A stretch of DNA of 32,566 bases from an uncultured Clostridia bacterium (GCA_947623585.1 CANQHA010000019.1:1-32566); one strand, 5' to 3'; counted from the first letter of the stretch, positions 22,658 to 32,113 are shown. A program made the numbers and translations. Notes: generated by a model from the sequence alone, not told the origin.

Positions 22658-22813
22658 AAGCAGTTGTTCCGGCTTGCGACAAAAGTTAAATTGGCTACAA
22701 AACCCGCTTATGTTGCCCTCAAGGGTCGGGGGCAGGGGAAAGATTGCTTTTTGTTTGCCTCACTCATCGCTCGTCAAAGTGAACCCCTCTTCGCCCCACG
22801 CATTCCTCCCCCC
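22658..22813. other. Intergenic stretch, nothing recognised
   Basis: Between R1 copy C and the promoter of the lipoprotein gene no open frame with a ribosome site, no RNA gene and no strong hairpin is visible; the sequence becomes pyrimidine-rich towards the promoter. Confidence 0.5.
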
Positions 22814-22842
22814 TTGACTTTTTCGCAGTAATGTGCCATAAT
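22814..22842 (+). promoter_or_regulatory. Promoter of the lipoprotein-ABC operon
   Basis: TTGACT (22814-22819), 17 bp and CATAAT (22837-22842). The preceding CCCC and the following TT recur at the promoter at 27822. Confidence 0.7.
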
Positions 22843-22887
22843 ATATTTATCCCCAAAATCGACTGACAAAAAAGGAGGCTTCTCTCT

Positions 22888-24192
22888 ATGAAACCGACAA
22901 TCAAACGACCTTTGCCAATGACGCGCTTACTCGTATTATTCCTCGCTTTAATCCTTCTCCTTTCCTCCTGCGGCTCTCAAGCTGCCGAGGACAAGCCCTT
23001 TTTGGTTGACCCGGCTTTTGATACGGACGAATATTTGCCCGATGTTGACGCCAACACAGGTTTTTTGTATCCTGGCTCATATATGTGTGAGACCGACGAC
23101 GCTTATTACTTTGCCGAAATTGATTTAAACGACCCGGGTTTTACAAAATATATCTGGTACTACGACAAAAAGAGCGGGTTAAGCGGAAAACTTTGCAGCA
23201 GACCGGAATGTCTTCACAACGACAGCACCTGCAACGCGTATCTTAACTTTAATGTCGGCTGCCTTTCGGTTTACAAAGGAAGACTGTATTGTTTTTATGA
23301 CAACTTTACCACTACTCTTTCCGAGTATGATTGCATTTCTATAAAATTAGACGGAACGGAGAGGAAAACGGAAATGGCCGCACCCTTTGAACCATACGGC
23401 AGTACAAACCGAATTTGCTTTATCCACCGCGGCTATATTTACGAGATCATGAACACTGATTCCGTTGAGGCCGGTCAGCAGCTTGAAAGAGTGACTTTGA
23501 GCTGTTGGAACCTTGAAACCGGCGAATCGGAGCTGCTTTTTGAGAAGTCGGGCGGCAAATATATGTGTCAGATAAGAGCGGTTCCGGTCGGAAACGACAT
23601 TTATTTTGTGACCGACACTTATCCGGAGGGCAAGCTGATCCTCGGGCTTTATAAGCTCGACACCGGGACCCGCGAGATCGAAACCTATTACGACGGGCCG
23701 TCGGAATATGACTCAATGGGTCTTTGGCCTGTCGAGGGCGACGGAATATATCTCAACAGCAACAATATCGCCGAAAACAAATGCTGCACCGGAAAATACG
23801 ATTTTAAAACCGGCGAGTTCACCTATCGGGACACCGGAACCATTATCGGAAAAAGCAATATCTTTAACGGCAAGCTGATCTGCTATTCTCCCGACGGCGT
23901 GGAGAGCGGAGCGGTCATATATTCCTTGGACGGCGAAAAGCTCGCCGAAACCGCGATGATAACCGAAATCGACGGCGAAAAAATTTACGGAACGCGCAAG
24001 GACGGACACATCGAGCCGTGGCTTCAGGGCTTTAACGATGAATATGCGTTTATAAAGTATGAAAAATACTCCAAAGACAAATTCGGCAACACGACCGAAC
24101 AAAGCCTCATTTACTACGCCTTCCCGCTCGACGGCAGCGAGCCGATTGAGCTTTGGCGGACCGAAAAGGTTTACGAGACCGCCCAACGGTAA
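22888..24192 (+). CDS. Surface lipoprotein, beta-propeller-like, function unknown
   Basis: The 434-residue protein has a lipoprotein signal peptide with lipobox LLSSC (C28), then a beta-rich body with recurring blade-like segments (KYIWYYDKKSGLSGKLC; GRLYCFYDNFT; NDIYFVTDTY; GDGIYLNSNN), consistent with a DUF5050-type propeller. A cysteine motif LCSRPECLHNDSTCNAYL lies near residues 98-115. AAGGAGG precedes the ATG by about 10 nt. It is followed by an ABC ATPase and a permease, so it is probably the extracellular sensor or partner of that exporter, by context only. Confidence 0.78.
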   Translation: MKPTIKRPLPMTRLLVLFLALILLLSSCGSQAAEDKPFLVDPAFDTDEYLPDVDANTGFLYPGSYMCETDDAYYFAEIDLNDPGFTKYIWYYDKKSGLSGKLCSRPECLHNDSTCNAYLNFNVGCLSVYKGRLYCFYDNFTTTLSEYDCISIKLDGTERKTEMAAPFEPYGSTNRICFIHRGYIYEIMNTDSVEAGQQLERVTLSCWNLETGESELLFEKSGGKYMCQIRAVPVGNDIYFVTDTYPEGKLILGLYKLDTGTREIETYYDGPSEYDSMGLWPVEGDGIYLNSNNIAENKCCTGKYDFKTGEFTYRDTGTIIGKSNIFNGKLICYSPDGVESGAVIYSLDGEKLAETAMITEIDGEKIYGTRKDGHIEPWLQGFNDEYAFIKYEKYSKDKFGNTTEQSLIYYAFPLDGSEPIELWRTEKVYETAQR

Positions 24193-24230
24193 AGGGCACG
24201 AGATAAGCGGCCGAGAAAGGAGAGGCAAAT

Positions 24231-24968
24231 ATGAAGCTGGAGCTTAGAGAGCTTACAAAGCGCTATGGCGACCTTACCGCGCTGGACAGTTTTACGCTTA
24301 CATTCGAGCCGGGAATATACGGCATTCTGGGAGCGAACGGCGCGGGGAAATCGACGATGATGAACCTTATAACCGACAATTTAAAGCGCGACAGCGGAGA
24401 AATCCTGTACGACGGCAGGGATATACTCGAAATGGGCGATGAATTTCGCGCGGTTTTGGGCTATATGCCTCAGCAGCAGGGGATATATGAGCGCATGACC
24501 GCCGAGAGCTTTGTAAGCTATATCGGAAGATTAAAGGGCATAAAGGGCAAGGAGCTGCGCCGGCAGGTAGACGATGTTTTAAAGCTGACAAATCTTGATA
24601 ACGTCAGGCATAAGGCCGTCGGGCAGTTTTCGGGAGGAATGAAGCAGCGCGCGCTTTTAGCGCAGGCGCTTTTGGGCGACCCGAAGGTGCTTATTTTAGA
24701 CGAACCCACCGCGGGGCTCGATCCCCGCGAGCGCATAAGAATAAGAGAATTTATCAGCGAGCTCGCAAAGGACCGAATCGTTCTTTTGGCGACGCATATA
24801 GTCACCGACATCGAATCTATCGCCGACAAGGTAATTCTGATGAAAAAGGGCAAGCTGATAAAATTCGACACGCCCGAAAACCTGATAGCGTCGCTCCCGG
24901 AGGATTGGCAGCCGGTCGCGCACTATCCGAGCCTCGAGGACGTGTATATGTACTTCTTGGGGGATTAA
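24231..24968 (+). CDS. ABC transporter ATP-binding protein (export type)
   Basis: The 245-residue ATPase has Walker A (GANGAGKST), Q-loop (YMPQQQGIYERMT), signature FSGGMKQR, Walker B (VLILDEPTAGLDP) and H-loop (ATHIVTDIE). It resembles the CcmA/BcrA-type ATPases that pair with ABC-2-like permeases. AAAGGAGAGG precedes the start. It lies 38 nt after the lipoprotein gene and 3 nt before the permease gene, so the three are one operon. Substrate unknown; peptide or antibiotic export is typical for the class. Confidence 0.93.
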   Translation: MKLELRELTKRYGDLTALDSFTLTFEPGIYGILGANGAGKSTMMNLITDNLKRDSGEILYDGRDILEMGDEFRAVLGYMPQQQGIYERMTAESFVSYIGRLKGIKGKELRRQVDDVLKLTNLDNVRHKAVGQFSGGMKQRALLAQALLGDPKVLILDEPTAGLDPRERIRIREFISELAKDRIVLLATHIVTDIESIADKVILMKKGKLIKFDTPENLIASLPEDWQPVAHYPSLEDVYMYFLGD

Positions 24969-24971
24969 GCC

Positions 24972-27341
24972 ATGAGCGAATGGAAACGTGTATTTTTAAA
25001 TAAAAAGCGGCTCGGCATAGCGCTGCTGCTTTTGATATTCAGCGTCGGGCTGTATATATATTCGCTGGCCGATACCCGAAACCCCAGCCCTTACAACCTG
25101 AAAAGCAGCGTCGCCGCGTCAAGGGCGGCCTCTGAGCTTGTCAATGAATTGGAGGGTCTGCCGATAGAGGAGGTCTCCGAAAGGGTAGACGAATATCTCG
25201 GCAGAATTCGGGATTATGAGCTTTGGTACATTTATTCCGACGACCCCGAGACATATGCGGCCGTCGGAAACAGCGAGATAGTCACGGCCGAGGACGCCGA
25301 AGCGCTGATCCGCGATATTCCCTATCTTTACGCCGCAAAGGATAACCGAGATATGTTTCTTCGGGGCTACATGGCGTTCAGCAAGGCAATCGGCGGGCTT
25401 AAAGACCAGACGGAATATCTTATGGGCTATCGCGATTACCTTGAGGGCATACAGGCTCAGGCGAAGCAGCGGTCTCAGGTCGGAATATTCAGCTCGGGCA
25501 GCGGCTTTTCGCAGAGAAATCTTACCAAGACCGCAAAGGATTTCGAGGGGCTTGCGGATGTTGAGGTCGCTTTCGGTTCAAACGCCGGGCTCGAAAGCTG
25601 GCTCGGCTTCGACTTTAACGACTATGCCTATCTTATCGCGATAATAGTTATCGTTCTGACTTTTTTGGAGGAGCGCAAAAAAGGGCTTTGGAGCGCGATA
25701 AGAAGCTGCCGGAACGGAAGACTGCCGCTCGGCCTCAGCCGCCTCGGGATTCTCGCAGCGGCGGCGGTTGGTTTTGCGCTTTTGATCTATGGCTCGACAT
25801 TTGTCACCGCGCTCGGTATTAACGGCGGCTGGAGCGGATTAAACCGCCCGCTGCAATCTCTTGAAAGCTTCAGGACCTGCGCCGTCAGAACAACTATCTC
25901 GGGCTGGATTATTCGCTATTTTGCGCTCAAGGCCGCCTCGGGAATGCTCATCGGGCTGCTTTTATGGTGCCTTTTGGGGTCGGTCGCGAATATTCAGTTT
26001 TCGCTGTCGGTCCTCTTGGGAATTCTCGCGGGGGAATACATTCTCTATGAATTTCTGCCGGTTCAAAGCGTATTCAATGTGCTAAAATATTTCAACCTGT
26101 TTTCTTATGTTCACACCTCCGGGCTTTATACCGACTATCTGAACGTCAACCTGTTCGGATTTCCCGTCGGAATAAGGCGGCTGATGCTGATAACTCTGCC
26201 TATCGCGGGAGCAATACTTTTGGTTTGGGCGCTGATGATCCAGACAAAGCGATACCCCGAGGGAAACAAGGATATACTTTCAAAGCTGTCGGCGGTCATC
26301 AACCGCTTTTTCGATATCTTTCGCAGCCGGCTTACCATCGGCGGCTGGGAGGCTTACAAAACTCTTATACTTGAGTTCGGGGCGGTGATTATGGCGGTGA
26401 TACTTGTTCTGAGCCGCTCTATCTACTGCCTTTATAACCTCATCGAGCAGGATTATTGGTATCAGGAATACCTCGAGGAGTTAGAGGGACCTATCAACGA
26501 AAGCACCTATGACTATCTCGCCCGAGCGAGGGAAAACATCAGGGACAGCATGAACGAATTTCAGCTTGAAAGCTCTCTCGACCGGCTTGAGGCTGAGGTC
26601 GAAAAAAGGGTTCAAGCTGCCGAGAACGGCGGCTTCGAGCCGTGGCTGGTCGATGAGAAGGTATATGAATCCTGCTACGGCCCGACAGCGAAAAACGCAC
26701 AATATCGCAGCGCGGCCTTTGCGCTTTTGTTTGTCGCCTTTTGCGCCGCCGGTATATCGGCTTATGAGCGGCAGTCGGGCGTTACGCTTCTTATCCGTTC
26801 TCTTAAAAGAGGGCGGCGCCGGCTTTTTTGTGCAAAAGCAGTCTGCGCGGCGGCGACGGCCGTGTTTGTCTGGGCGGCGGTATATATAAAGGAGTTCCTT
26901 GATTTTTTGAAGTTCCAGACTCCGACCACATTCGGCGCCCCGGTGCAGAATATCGACGCCCTCGTCGGCTTTCCGCTTAAAATCAGCTTCGGAGAATATC
27001 TTATCATTTTATATTCGCTCCGGCTGCTGATGCTTATTTTCGCCTCGTTTGCCGTTCTTTTGATAAGCCGGCACTGCGCGACCTTGCAGTCGGCATATAT
27101 CGTTTGCGTAGTTTTGCTCGCCGCGCCCGCGCTGCTCTCTGTCCTCGGCGTAGACGCGCTGAAATACATCTCCCCGATGGTCCCGGTCTCCTCCGCCGGT
27201 CAGCTTTGGGCGATCGGCTCGGGCAGCTTTTCGTCGGTGATACCGTGGGTGATCTGGTCGGTGGTCGGAATGATCGCGCTCATAGCGGCGGGGATTGGTT
27301 GGTCAAAAACCGGGGCTTTGAAAAATAGGGCGGGAAATTGA
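24972..27341 (+). CDS. Double-length ABC-2-type permease
   Basis: The 789-residue membrane protein appears to be two permease halves in one chain. Each half opens with one hydrophobic helix (about 12-32 and 458-484), then a long charged, helical extracytoplasmic region (about 35-210 and 485-580), then a cluster of about five hydrophobic helices (about 215-425 and 590-785). A cytoplasmic linker (QTKRYPEGNKDILSKLSAVI) joins them. One chain could thus form the whole membrane channel for the upstream ATPase. No clear terminator follows. Limits of the helices are estimates by eye. Confidence 0.82.
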   Translation: MSEWKRVFLNKKRLGIALLLLIFSVGLYIYSLADTRNPSPYNLKSSVAASRAASELVNELEGLPIEEVSERVDEYLGRIRDYELWYIYSDDPETYAAVGNSEIVTAEDAEALIRDIPYLYAAKDNRDMFLRGYMAFSKAIGGLKDQTEYLMGYRDYLEGIQAQAKQRSQVGIFSSGSGFSQRNLTKTAKDFEGLADVEVAFGSNAGLESWLGFDFNDYAYLIAIIVIVLTFLEERKKGLWSAIRSCRNGRLPLGLSRLGILAAAAVGFALLIYGSTFVTALGINGGWSGLNRPLQSLESFRTCAVRTTISGWIIRYFALKAASGMLIGLLLWCLLGSVANIQFSLSVLLGILAGEYILYEFLPVQSVFNVLKYFNLFSYVHTSGLYTDYLNVNLFGFPVGIRRLMLITLPIAGAILLVWALMIQTKRYPEGNKDILSKLSAVINRFFDIFRSRLTIGGWEAYKTLILEFGAVIMAVILVLSRSIYCLYNLIEQDYWYQEYLEELEGPINESTYDYLARARENIRDSMNEFQLESSLDRLEAEVEKRVQAAENGGFEPWLVDEKVYESCYGPTAKNAQYRSAAFALLFVAFCAAGISAYERQSGVTLLIRSLKRGRRRLFCAKAVCAAATAVFVWAAVYIKEFLDFLKFQTPTTFGAPVQNIDALVGFPLKISFGEYLIILYSLRLLMLIFASFAVLLISRHCATLQSAYIVCVVLLAAPALLSVLGVDALKYISPMVPVSSAGQLWAIGSGSFSSVIPWVIWSVVGMIALIAAGIGWSKTGALKNRAGN

Positions 27342-27453
27342 AAGCAAGCTGAAAAATGAATGAGATAATGGCACGAAAGAGAAGTGGTGGGGGAATGTGA
27401 TAAGTTGGAGGGCGGCCTCCCCGGTATACTTTCTGCGGAGATTGAACGGTTGC
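27342..27453. other. Intergenic stretch with R1 outer flank
   Basis: No gene is seen. 27427-27453 (ACTTTCTGCGGAGATTGAAC) matches the segment left of R1 copies A and C. Confidence 0.5.
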
Positions 27454-27676
27454 TAAAAAGGTATCCATATTTTCCTCTGCCGGAAAATATGGATGCTATC
27501 GTTTAGCACCCCACCCCCGGTGGACGGACTGCGGGTAGGAAAAATATCGAGCCCCCGCCCCTCGAGGGGCGGGGGCGTTGCATTTGTCCCTACTCGTAGA
27601 AAGTGCGGCAGGGGGTGGGGTGATGAGCGATAGCATTCTTCTTACCCGCGGAAGCGGGGAAGATGAATACCTTTTA
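27454..27676 (+). repeat. R1 structured repeat, copy D
   Basis: A 223-bp unit closest to copy B in the closing stem (GCTATCG/CGATAGC) and to copy C in the central hairpin (GCCCCCGCCCCTC/GAGGGGCGGGGGC). The right hairpin (ATTCTTCTTACCCGC/GCGGGGAAGATGAAT) has a few mismatches. The left hairpin TATCCATATTTTCC/GGAAAATATGGAT is unchanged in all four copies. Confidence 0.88.
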
Positions 27677-27821
27677 CCTCGTCGGTCGTCACTTGCCTCT
27701 CGATTTACATTTTACCCCTCACATTATCCCCCCCGCATTTTGAACCTCTGCCTCAGTCGTCCCCTTAAACTTCCTCCGCTCCGACCTCTGACCTCTGTCT
27801 TCTTGCTGCGGCCTTACCCCC
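27677..27821. other. Pyrimidine-rich intergenic stretch
   Basis: A C/T-rich segment without gene, hairpin or RNA signature, with short near-repeats such as CCTCTGCCTC and GACCTCTGACCTCTG. Confidence 0.5.
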
Positions 27822-27850
27822 TTGACTTTCTCCCTCGGTGAAATTATAAT
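27822..27850 (+). promoter_or_regulatory. Promoter of the epimerase-phosphorylase operon
   Basis: TTGACT (27822-27827), 17 bp and a perfect TATAAT (27845-27850); about 30 nt of leader. Confidence 0.82.
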
Positions 27851-27886
27851 AAGACAGAAGAAATCCTACACTCAGGAGGTATCGGC

Positions 27887-29053
27887 ATGGATTACACCGA
27901 GGAAGTCAGAAAAGAGCTGACGGACCGCATAATACCGTTCTGGAGGGGGCTGCGGGACGACGAGCGCGGCGGGTATATCGGGCTCGTCGGGTTCGACCTT
28001 GTACGCCGCCCCGAGGCAGTTCGCGGCTGCATACTCAACAGCCGCATACTTTGGTTCTTCTCCGAGGCTTATATGCTTCTTGAAGACACCGAGCTTCTTA
28101 ACGAAGCCGACCACGCCTATGAAATGCTTCTCAGAATGATTGATAAGGAGCACGGCGGGGTCTACTGGTCGGTTTATCCCAGCGGCGAGGTCGCCGACGG
28201 CACCAAGCACACCTATAATCAAGCGTTCGCTATCTATGCGCTTTCGGCTTATTACCGAGCAGGCAAAAACCCCGACGCGCTTAGGCTTGCCGAGCAGCTT
28301 TTCGATATCGTTCAGACAAAATGCTTCGACGGCAAGGGCTATCTTGAAGCGTTCACCTCGGACTGGCGGCCCGAAAGCAACGAGAAGCTGAGCGAAAACG
28401 GCGTCGAGGCCGGCCGCACGATGAACACGCTCCTTCATGTGCTCGAGGGTTATACCGGCCTTTATGAGGCTTCCCGCCGAGAGGACGTTCGCAGGTGCCT
28501 TTATTTCATCATCGACGTTTTCGAGAAGAAGATATATAACCGCAAAAAATGCCGGCAGGAGGTCTTTTTCGACCTCGATTACAACACGCTCATCGACCTT
28601 CACAGCTTCGGGCACGACATCGAGACCTCGTGGCTGATGGATCACACCTTAAGAGTTCTCGGCGACGCTGCGTTCACCGAGAGGATACGCCCGCTGCTTT
28701 TGGCGATGACTGATCGCACCTATCGCGACGCTTTCACCGAGAACGGCTTTTGCAACGAGAGCGAAAACGGCGTTGTGAACAAAAAGAGGATATGGTGGGT
28801 CCAGGCCGAGGCGCTTTTGGGCTTTTTCAACGCATATCAGCTCACCGGCGACGAAAAATATCGCTCGGCGGCTATATCTCAGTGGAAGTATATCCGCGAC
28901 GTTATATGCGACCCGCGCGAGGGCTCGGAGTGGTTCTGGAGCGTTGACGAAAACGGCAAGCCCGACGGTCAGCCGATAGTCGAGCCTTGGAAATGCCCTT
29001 ATCACAACGGAAGAATGTGCATGGAAATTATCAAAAGGGGTGGACTTAGATGA
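27887..29053 (+). CDS. Cellobiose 2-epimerase
   Basis: The 388-residue protein belongs to the N-acylglucosamine 2-epimerase superfamily ((alpha/alpha)6 barrel) and closely follows the Ruminococcus albus cellobiose 2-epimerase pattern: [80 protein letters not shown] and [16 protein letters not shown]. The conserved histidines and tryptophans of the active site are in these segments. It converts mannobiose to mannosylglucose (and cellobiose to glucosylmannose) in the cytoplasm. AGGAGG precedes the ATG. Its stop overlaps the start of the GH130 gene, matching the known two-step mannan pathway. Confidence 0.92.
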   Translation: MDYTEEVRKELTDRIIPFWRGLRDDERGGYIGLVGFDLVRRPEAVRGCILNSRILWFFSEAYMLLEDTELLNEADHAYEMLLRMIDKEHGGVYWSVYPSGEVADGTKHTYNQAFAIYALSAYYRAGKNPDALRLAEQLFDIVQTKCFDGKGYLEAFTSDWRPESNEKLSENGVEAGRTMNTLLHVLEGYTGLYEASRREDVRRCLYFIIDVFEKKIYNRKKCRQEVFFDLDYNTLIDLHSFGHDIETSWLMDHTLRVLGDAAFTERIRPLLLAMTDRTYRDAFTENGFCNESENGVVNKKRIWWVQAEALLGFFNAYQLTGDEKYRSAAISQWKYIRDVICDPREGSEWFWSVDENGKPDGQPIVEPWKCPYHNGRMCMEIIKRGGLR

Positions 29054-30222
29054 CATATGAGCAGCTCAGCGAGCGTTACGAGGCGCTCGTCTCAAAGAAG
29101 AACAGCGTTGACGAGAGCCGCTATAACGGCATTTACGAGCGCTGGGTAAACCCGGTTCTGACCCGCGAGCATATTCCGCCGTTTTGGATATTCGACCCGA
29201 ACCCCGAGACCAACCCGCATATGATGCAGCGCCTCGGCGTGAACGCGGTCTTTAACAGCGGAGCCATACTTATCAACGGAAAATACACCCTTGTCGCAAG
29301 GGTCGAGGGCGTCGACCGAAAGAGCTTTTTCGCCGTCGCTCAGTCTGACAGCCCGGTTGACGGCTTCCGCTTTCTTGACGAGCCGGTGATTTTGCCCGAC
29401 ACCTGCCCCGACGAAACAAACGTCTATGATATGCGCCTGACAAAGCACGAGGACGGCTGGATCTACGGCGTTTTCTGCTCGGAATCAAAGGATACCTCGT
29501 CAAAAGACCTCTCGGCGGCGGTAGCGGCTGCCGGAATAGTCAGAACGAAGGATCTGAAAACCTGGGAGCGGCTTCCGAATCTTAAAACGCTTCGCTCTCC
29601 TCAGCAGCGAAACGTTCTTTTGCACCCCGAATTCGTCAGCGGAAAATACGCTTTCTATACCCGCCCGATGGACGATTTCATCGAGACCGGAAGCGGCGGA
29701 GGAATAGGCTTCGGGCTTTGCGACGACATAACCAACGCAGTCATAGACCTTGAAAAAATGACCTCGGTGAGAAAATATCACACCATTACCGAGTCGAAGA
29801 ACGGCGCGGGAGCCGTTCCCATCAAGACCGAAAAGGGCTGGATACATATCGCCCACGGGGTGAGAAACACCGCCGCGGGCCTCAGATACGTCATCTATGC
29901 CTTTGCGACGGCGCTTGACGACCCCTCGAGGGTGATAGCCGAGCCGGGCGGGTTTTTGATCGCCCCTTATGGCGCCGAGAGGGTCGGCGATGTATCGAAC
30001 GTGGTTTTCACCAACGGCGCGATAGCCGCCCCCGACGGAAAGGTCTATATTTACTACGCCTCGTCCGACACAAGGCTTCACGTCGCCTCGACCGATATCG
30101 AAAGGCTTTCGGACTACGTTTTCAACACCCCGCCCGACCCTTTGAGGAGCGCGGACTGCGTTAAGCAGCGGGTCGGCTTCATCAGAAAAAATCTCGAATA
30201 TCTCAACGGCTTGAAAAAATAA
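29050..30222 (+). CDS. GH130 phosphorylase, likely 4-O-beta-D-mannosyl-D-glucose phosphorylase
   Basis: The 390-residue protein is a five-bladed propeller of family GH130 (segments [68 protein letters not shown]). It would phosphorolyse beta-1,4-mannosyl-glucose into mannose 1-phosphate and glucose. The assignment to the mannosylglucose branch rests on length, sequence character and the 4-nt overlap with cellobiose 2-epimerase, the enzyme that supplies its substrate. No mannanase, transporter or regulator is adjacent, so the disaccharides must come from elsewhere. A strong terminator follows. Confidence 0.9.
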   Translation: MTYEQLSERYEALVSKKNSVDESRYNGIYERWVNPVLTREHIPPFWIFDPNPETNPHMMQRLGVNAVFNSGAILINGKYTLVARVEGVDRKSFFAVAQSDSPVDGFRFLDEPVILPDTCPDETNVYDMRLTKHEDGWIYGVFCSESKDTSSKDLSAAVAAAGIVRTKDLKTWERLPNLKTLRSPQQRNVLLHPEFVSGKYAFYTRPMDDFIETGSGGGIGFGLCDDITNAVIDLEKMTSVRKYHTITESKNGAGAVPIKTEKGWIHIAHGVRNTAAGLRYVIYAFATALDDPSRVIAEPGGFLIAPYGAERVGDVSNVVFTNGAIAAPDGKVYIYYASSDTRLHVASTDIERLSDYVFNTPPDPLRSADCVKQRVGFIRKNLEYLNGLKK

Positions 30223-30234
30223 CTTTGAAAAAAA

Positions 30235-30267
30235 CACCTGCTCCGAAAAAAGAGCAGGTGGTTTTTT
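30235..30267 (+). terminator. Terminator of the epimerase-phosphorylase operon
   Basis: CACCTGCTC and GAGCAGGTG pair around an 8-nt A-rich loop; GTTTTTT follows. Confidence 0.92.
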
Positions 30268-30279
30268 ATGCTTTTTAAG

Positions 30280-32076
30280 TCATTCTATCGGCTCAAAATC
30301 AGCGGCGCCGTGCTTGCAAAGCGGGCAGACAAAATCTTCGGGGAGCTCGTCGCCCTCATAGACATAGCCGCAAATCTTGCAGACCCAGCCCTTTTTGCCC
30401 TCGGTCTTGGGCTTGGGCTTGACGTTTGCGTGATAGTAGGCATAGGTCATTGATTCCGCGTCCGAGATGACCCTCGCCTCGGTGACCGAGCAGATGAACA
30501 TTCCGTGGGTGCCGAGATCGACATACTGCTCGACCTTTAACGACATGAACGCGTTAATATATCTCGGCAGGAAAACAAGTCCGTTGTCCGAGCGCAGAAC
30601 GTCGCAGTCCTTGAACTTGTCGGCAACTCGGCCGCTTTGGAAGCCGAACGTCTCAAAGACCTTGAAGGGCGCGTCGGTCGAAAGGCAGCAGACGTTCATC
30701 TTTCCGGTCTGCTTAATGACGTGGTGCGAATAGTTTGCCTTGTTGATGCTCACCGCGACGCGATATGGGTTGTCGGTCAACTGCGAAACGGTGTTGACGA
30801 TAAGTCCGTTGTCCTTCGTTCCGTCGTTTGAGGTCACTACGTAAAGTCCGTAGCCTATCTTGTTGAGGGCGGTCATATCCTGCTTGTCGGCGGTCTCGGG
30901 GCTTTGGGCGATGTAATCGCGGCAAAGCTCGTCGGAAAGCTCGTCGATCTGCGCGCGGCTGTCGTCGCTCAAGGCCGAGAGTATCTTGACGGTGGTCTTG
31001 GCGTAGGTTATATTCTTGCAGGGCTCAAGCATCGAGAGCATGGTTTTTGCGGCAAGAGGAGCCCACGAGCCGTTCTCCATAAGCGCGACGGTGCGGTTCT
31101 GATATCCTCTCTCGGTGAGGTGGTTGATGAATTCGCGCATGAACGGGAATATCTCGGCGTTATAGGTGGTGGTCGCAAGCACTAACTTTGAATATCTGAA
31201 AGCGTCCTCGACGGCTTCCGCCATATCCTCTCTTGCGAGGTCGGTCACAACGACCTTCGGGCAGCCCTTTGCTTTCAGCTTGCTTTCAAGAAGCTGCACG
31301 GCCTCTTTTGTGTGGCCGTATACCGAGGTGTAAGCTATCATGATCCCCTCGGTCTCGGGGCGATAGCTCGACCAGATGTCGTAGAGGTTGATATAGTGCT
31401 CAAGGTTTTCGGTGAGCACCGGCCCATGGGTCGGGCAGATGACGCTTATGTCGAGCTCGGCCGCTTTTTTGAGAAGCCTCTGGACCTGAGCGCCGTATTT
31501 TCCGACGATGCCGATATAATATCTCCTTGCCTCGCAGTCCCATTCCTCCTCGACGTCGTTCGCGCCGAATTTTCCGAAGCCGTCGGCCGAGAAGAGTACC
31601 TTATCCTTTGAATCATAGGTGACGATGACCTCGGGCCAGTGGACCATCGGGGCGGTGACGAAGGTGAGGGTGTGCTCGCCGAGCGGCAGGGTGTCGCCCT
31701 CGCCGACGACTATGCGGCGGTCGGAGTAATCGGTTCCGAAGAACTGGGACATCATCGTGAAAGCCTTTGCCGACGAAACGATCTTCGCCTCGGGATAAAG
31801 GTTCATGAAGTTTGCTATGTTTCCCGCGTGGTCGGGCTCCATGTGCTGAACTATCAGATAGTCGGGCTTTCTGCCCTCAAGCGCAGCCGACATATTGTCG
31901 AGCCACTGATGAGTGAAGTGAATGTCAACGGTATCCATGATAGCGACGCTTGCGTCCAAAATGGCATAAGAGTTGTAAGCCATGCCGTTCGGCACGCTGT
32001 ACTGCCCCTCGAACAGGTCGATCTCGTGGTCGTTCACTCCGATATAGCGAATGTCCTTTGTGATTTTGCTATCCAT
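30280..32076 (-). CDS. Flavodiiron protein with flavin reductase and rubredoxin domains
   Basis: The 598-residue protein has four modules. A metallo-beta-lactamase-like diiron domain (about 1-245) carries the full ligand set H78, E80, D82, H83, H146, D165 and H217. A flavodoxin domain (about 252-395) starts IMIAYTSVYGHTKEA. A flavin-reductase-like FMN domain (about 405-550) follows, and a C-terminal rubredoxin (about 562-598) has CKICGYVYEG and CPLC. Such proteins reduce oxygen or nitric oxide to protect anaerobes; the fused domains would pass electrons within one chain. AGGAGGAAG precedes the ATG at 32076; the frame extends to 32115 across the -10 box. It is monocistronic with a strong promoter. 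Confidence 0.95.
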   Translation of the reverse strand: MDSKITKDIRYIGVNDHEIDLFEGQYSVPNGMAYNSYAILDASVAIMDTVDIHFTHQWLDNMSAALEGRKPDYLIVQHMEPDHAGNIANFMNLYPEAKIVSSAKAFTMMSQFFGTDYSDRRIVVGEGDTLPLGEHTLTFVTAPMVHWPEVIVTYDSKDKVLFSADGFGKFGANDVEEEWDCEARRYYIGIVGKYGAQVQRLLKKAAELDISVICPTHGPVLTENLEHYINLYDIWSSYRPETEGIMIAYTSVYGHTKEAVQLLESKLKAKGCPKVVVTDLAREDMAEAVEDAFRYSKLVLATTTYNAEIFPFMREFINHLTERGYQNRTVALMENGSWAPLAAKTMLSMLEPCKNITYAKTTVKILSALSDDSRAQIDELSDELCRDYIAQSPETADKQDMTALNKIGYGLYVVTSNDGTKDNGLIVNTVSQLTDNPYRVAVSINKANYSHHVIKQTGKMNVCCLSTDAPFKVFETFGFQSGRVADKFKDCDVLRSDNGLVFLPRYINAFMSLKVEQYVDLGTHGMFICSVTEARVISDAESMTYAYYHANVKPKPKTEGKKGWVCKICGYVYEGDELPEDFVCPLCKHGAADFEPIE

Positions 32077-32113
32077 AAACTTCCTCCTCGGGTAAAATTT
32101 TTCAAGCAGTATC

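Noticed and set aside
276-27676. CRISPR-like interpretation of the R1 repeats
   Set aside because: The four copies are kilobases apart, about 225 bp long and separated by genes; there is no regular spacer array and no cas gene.
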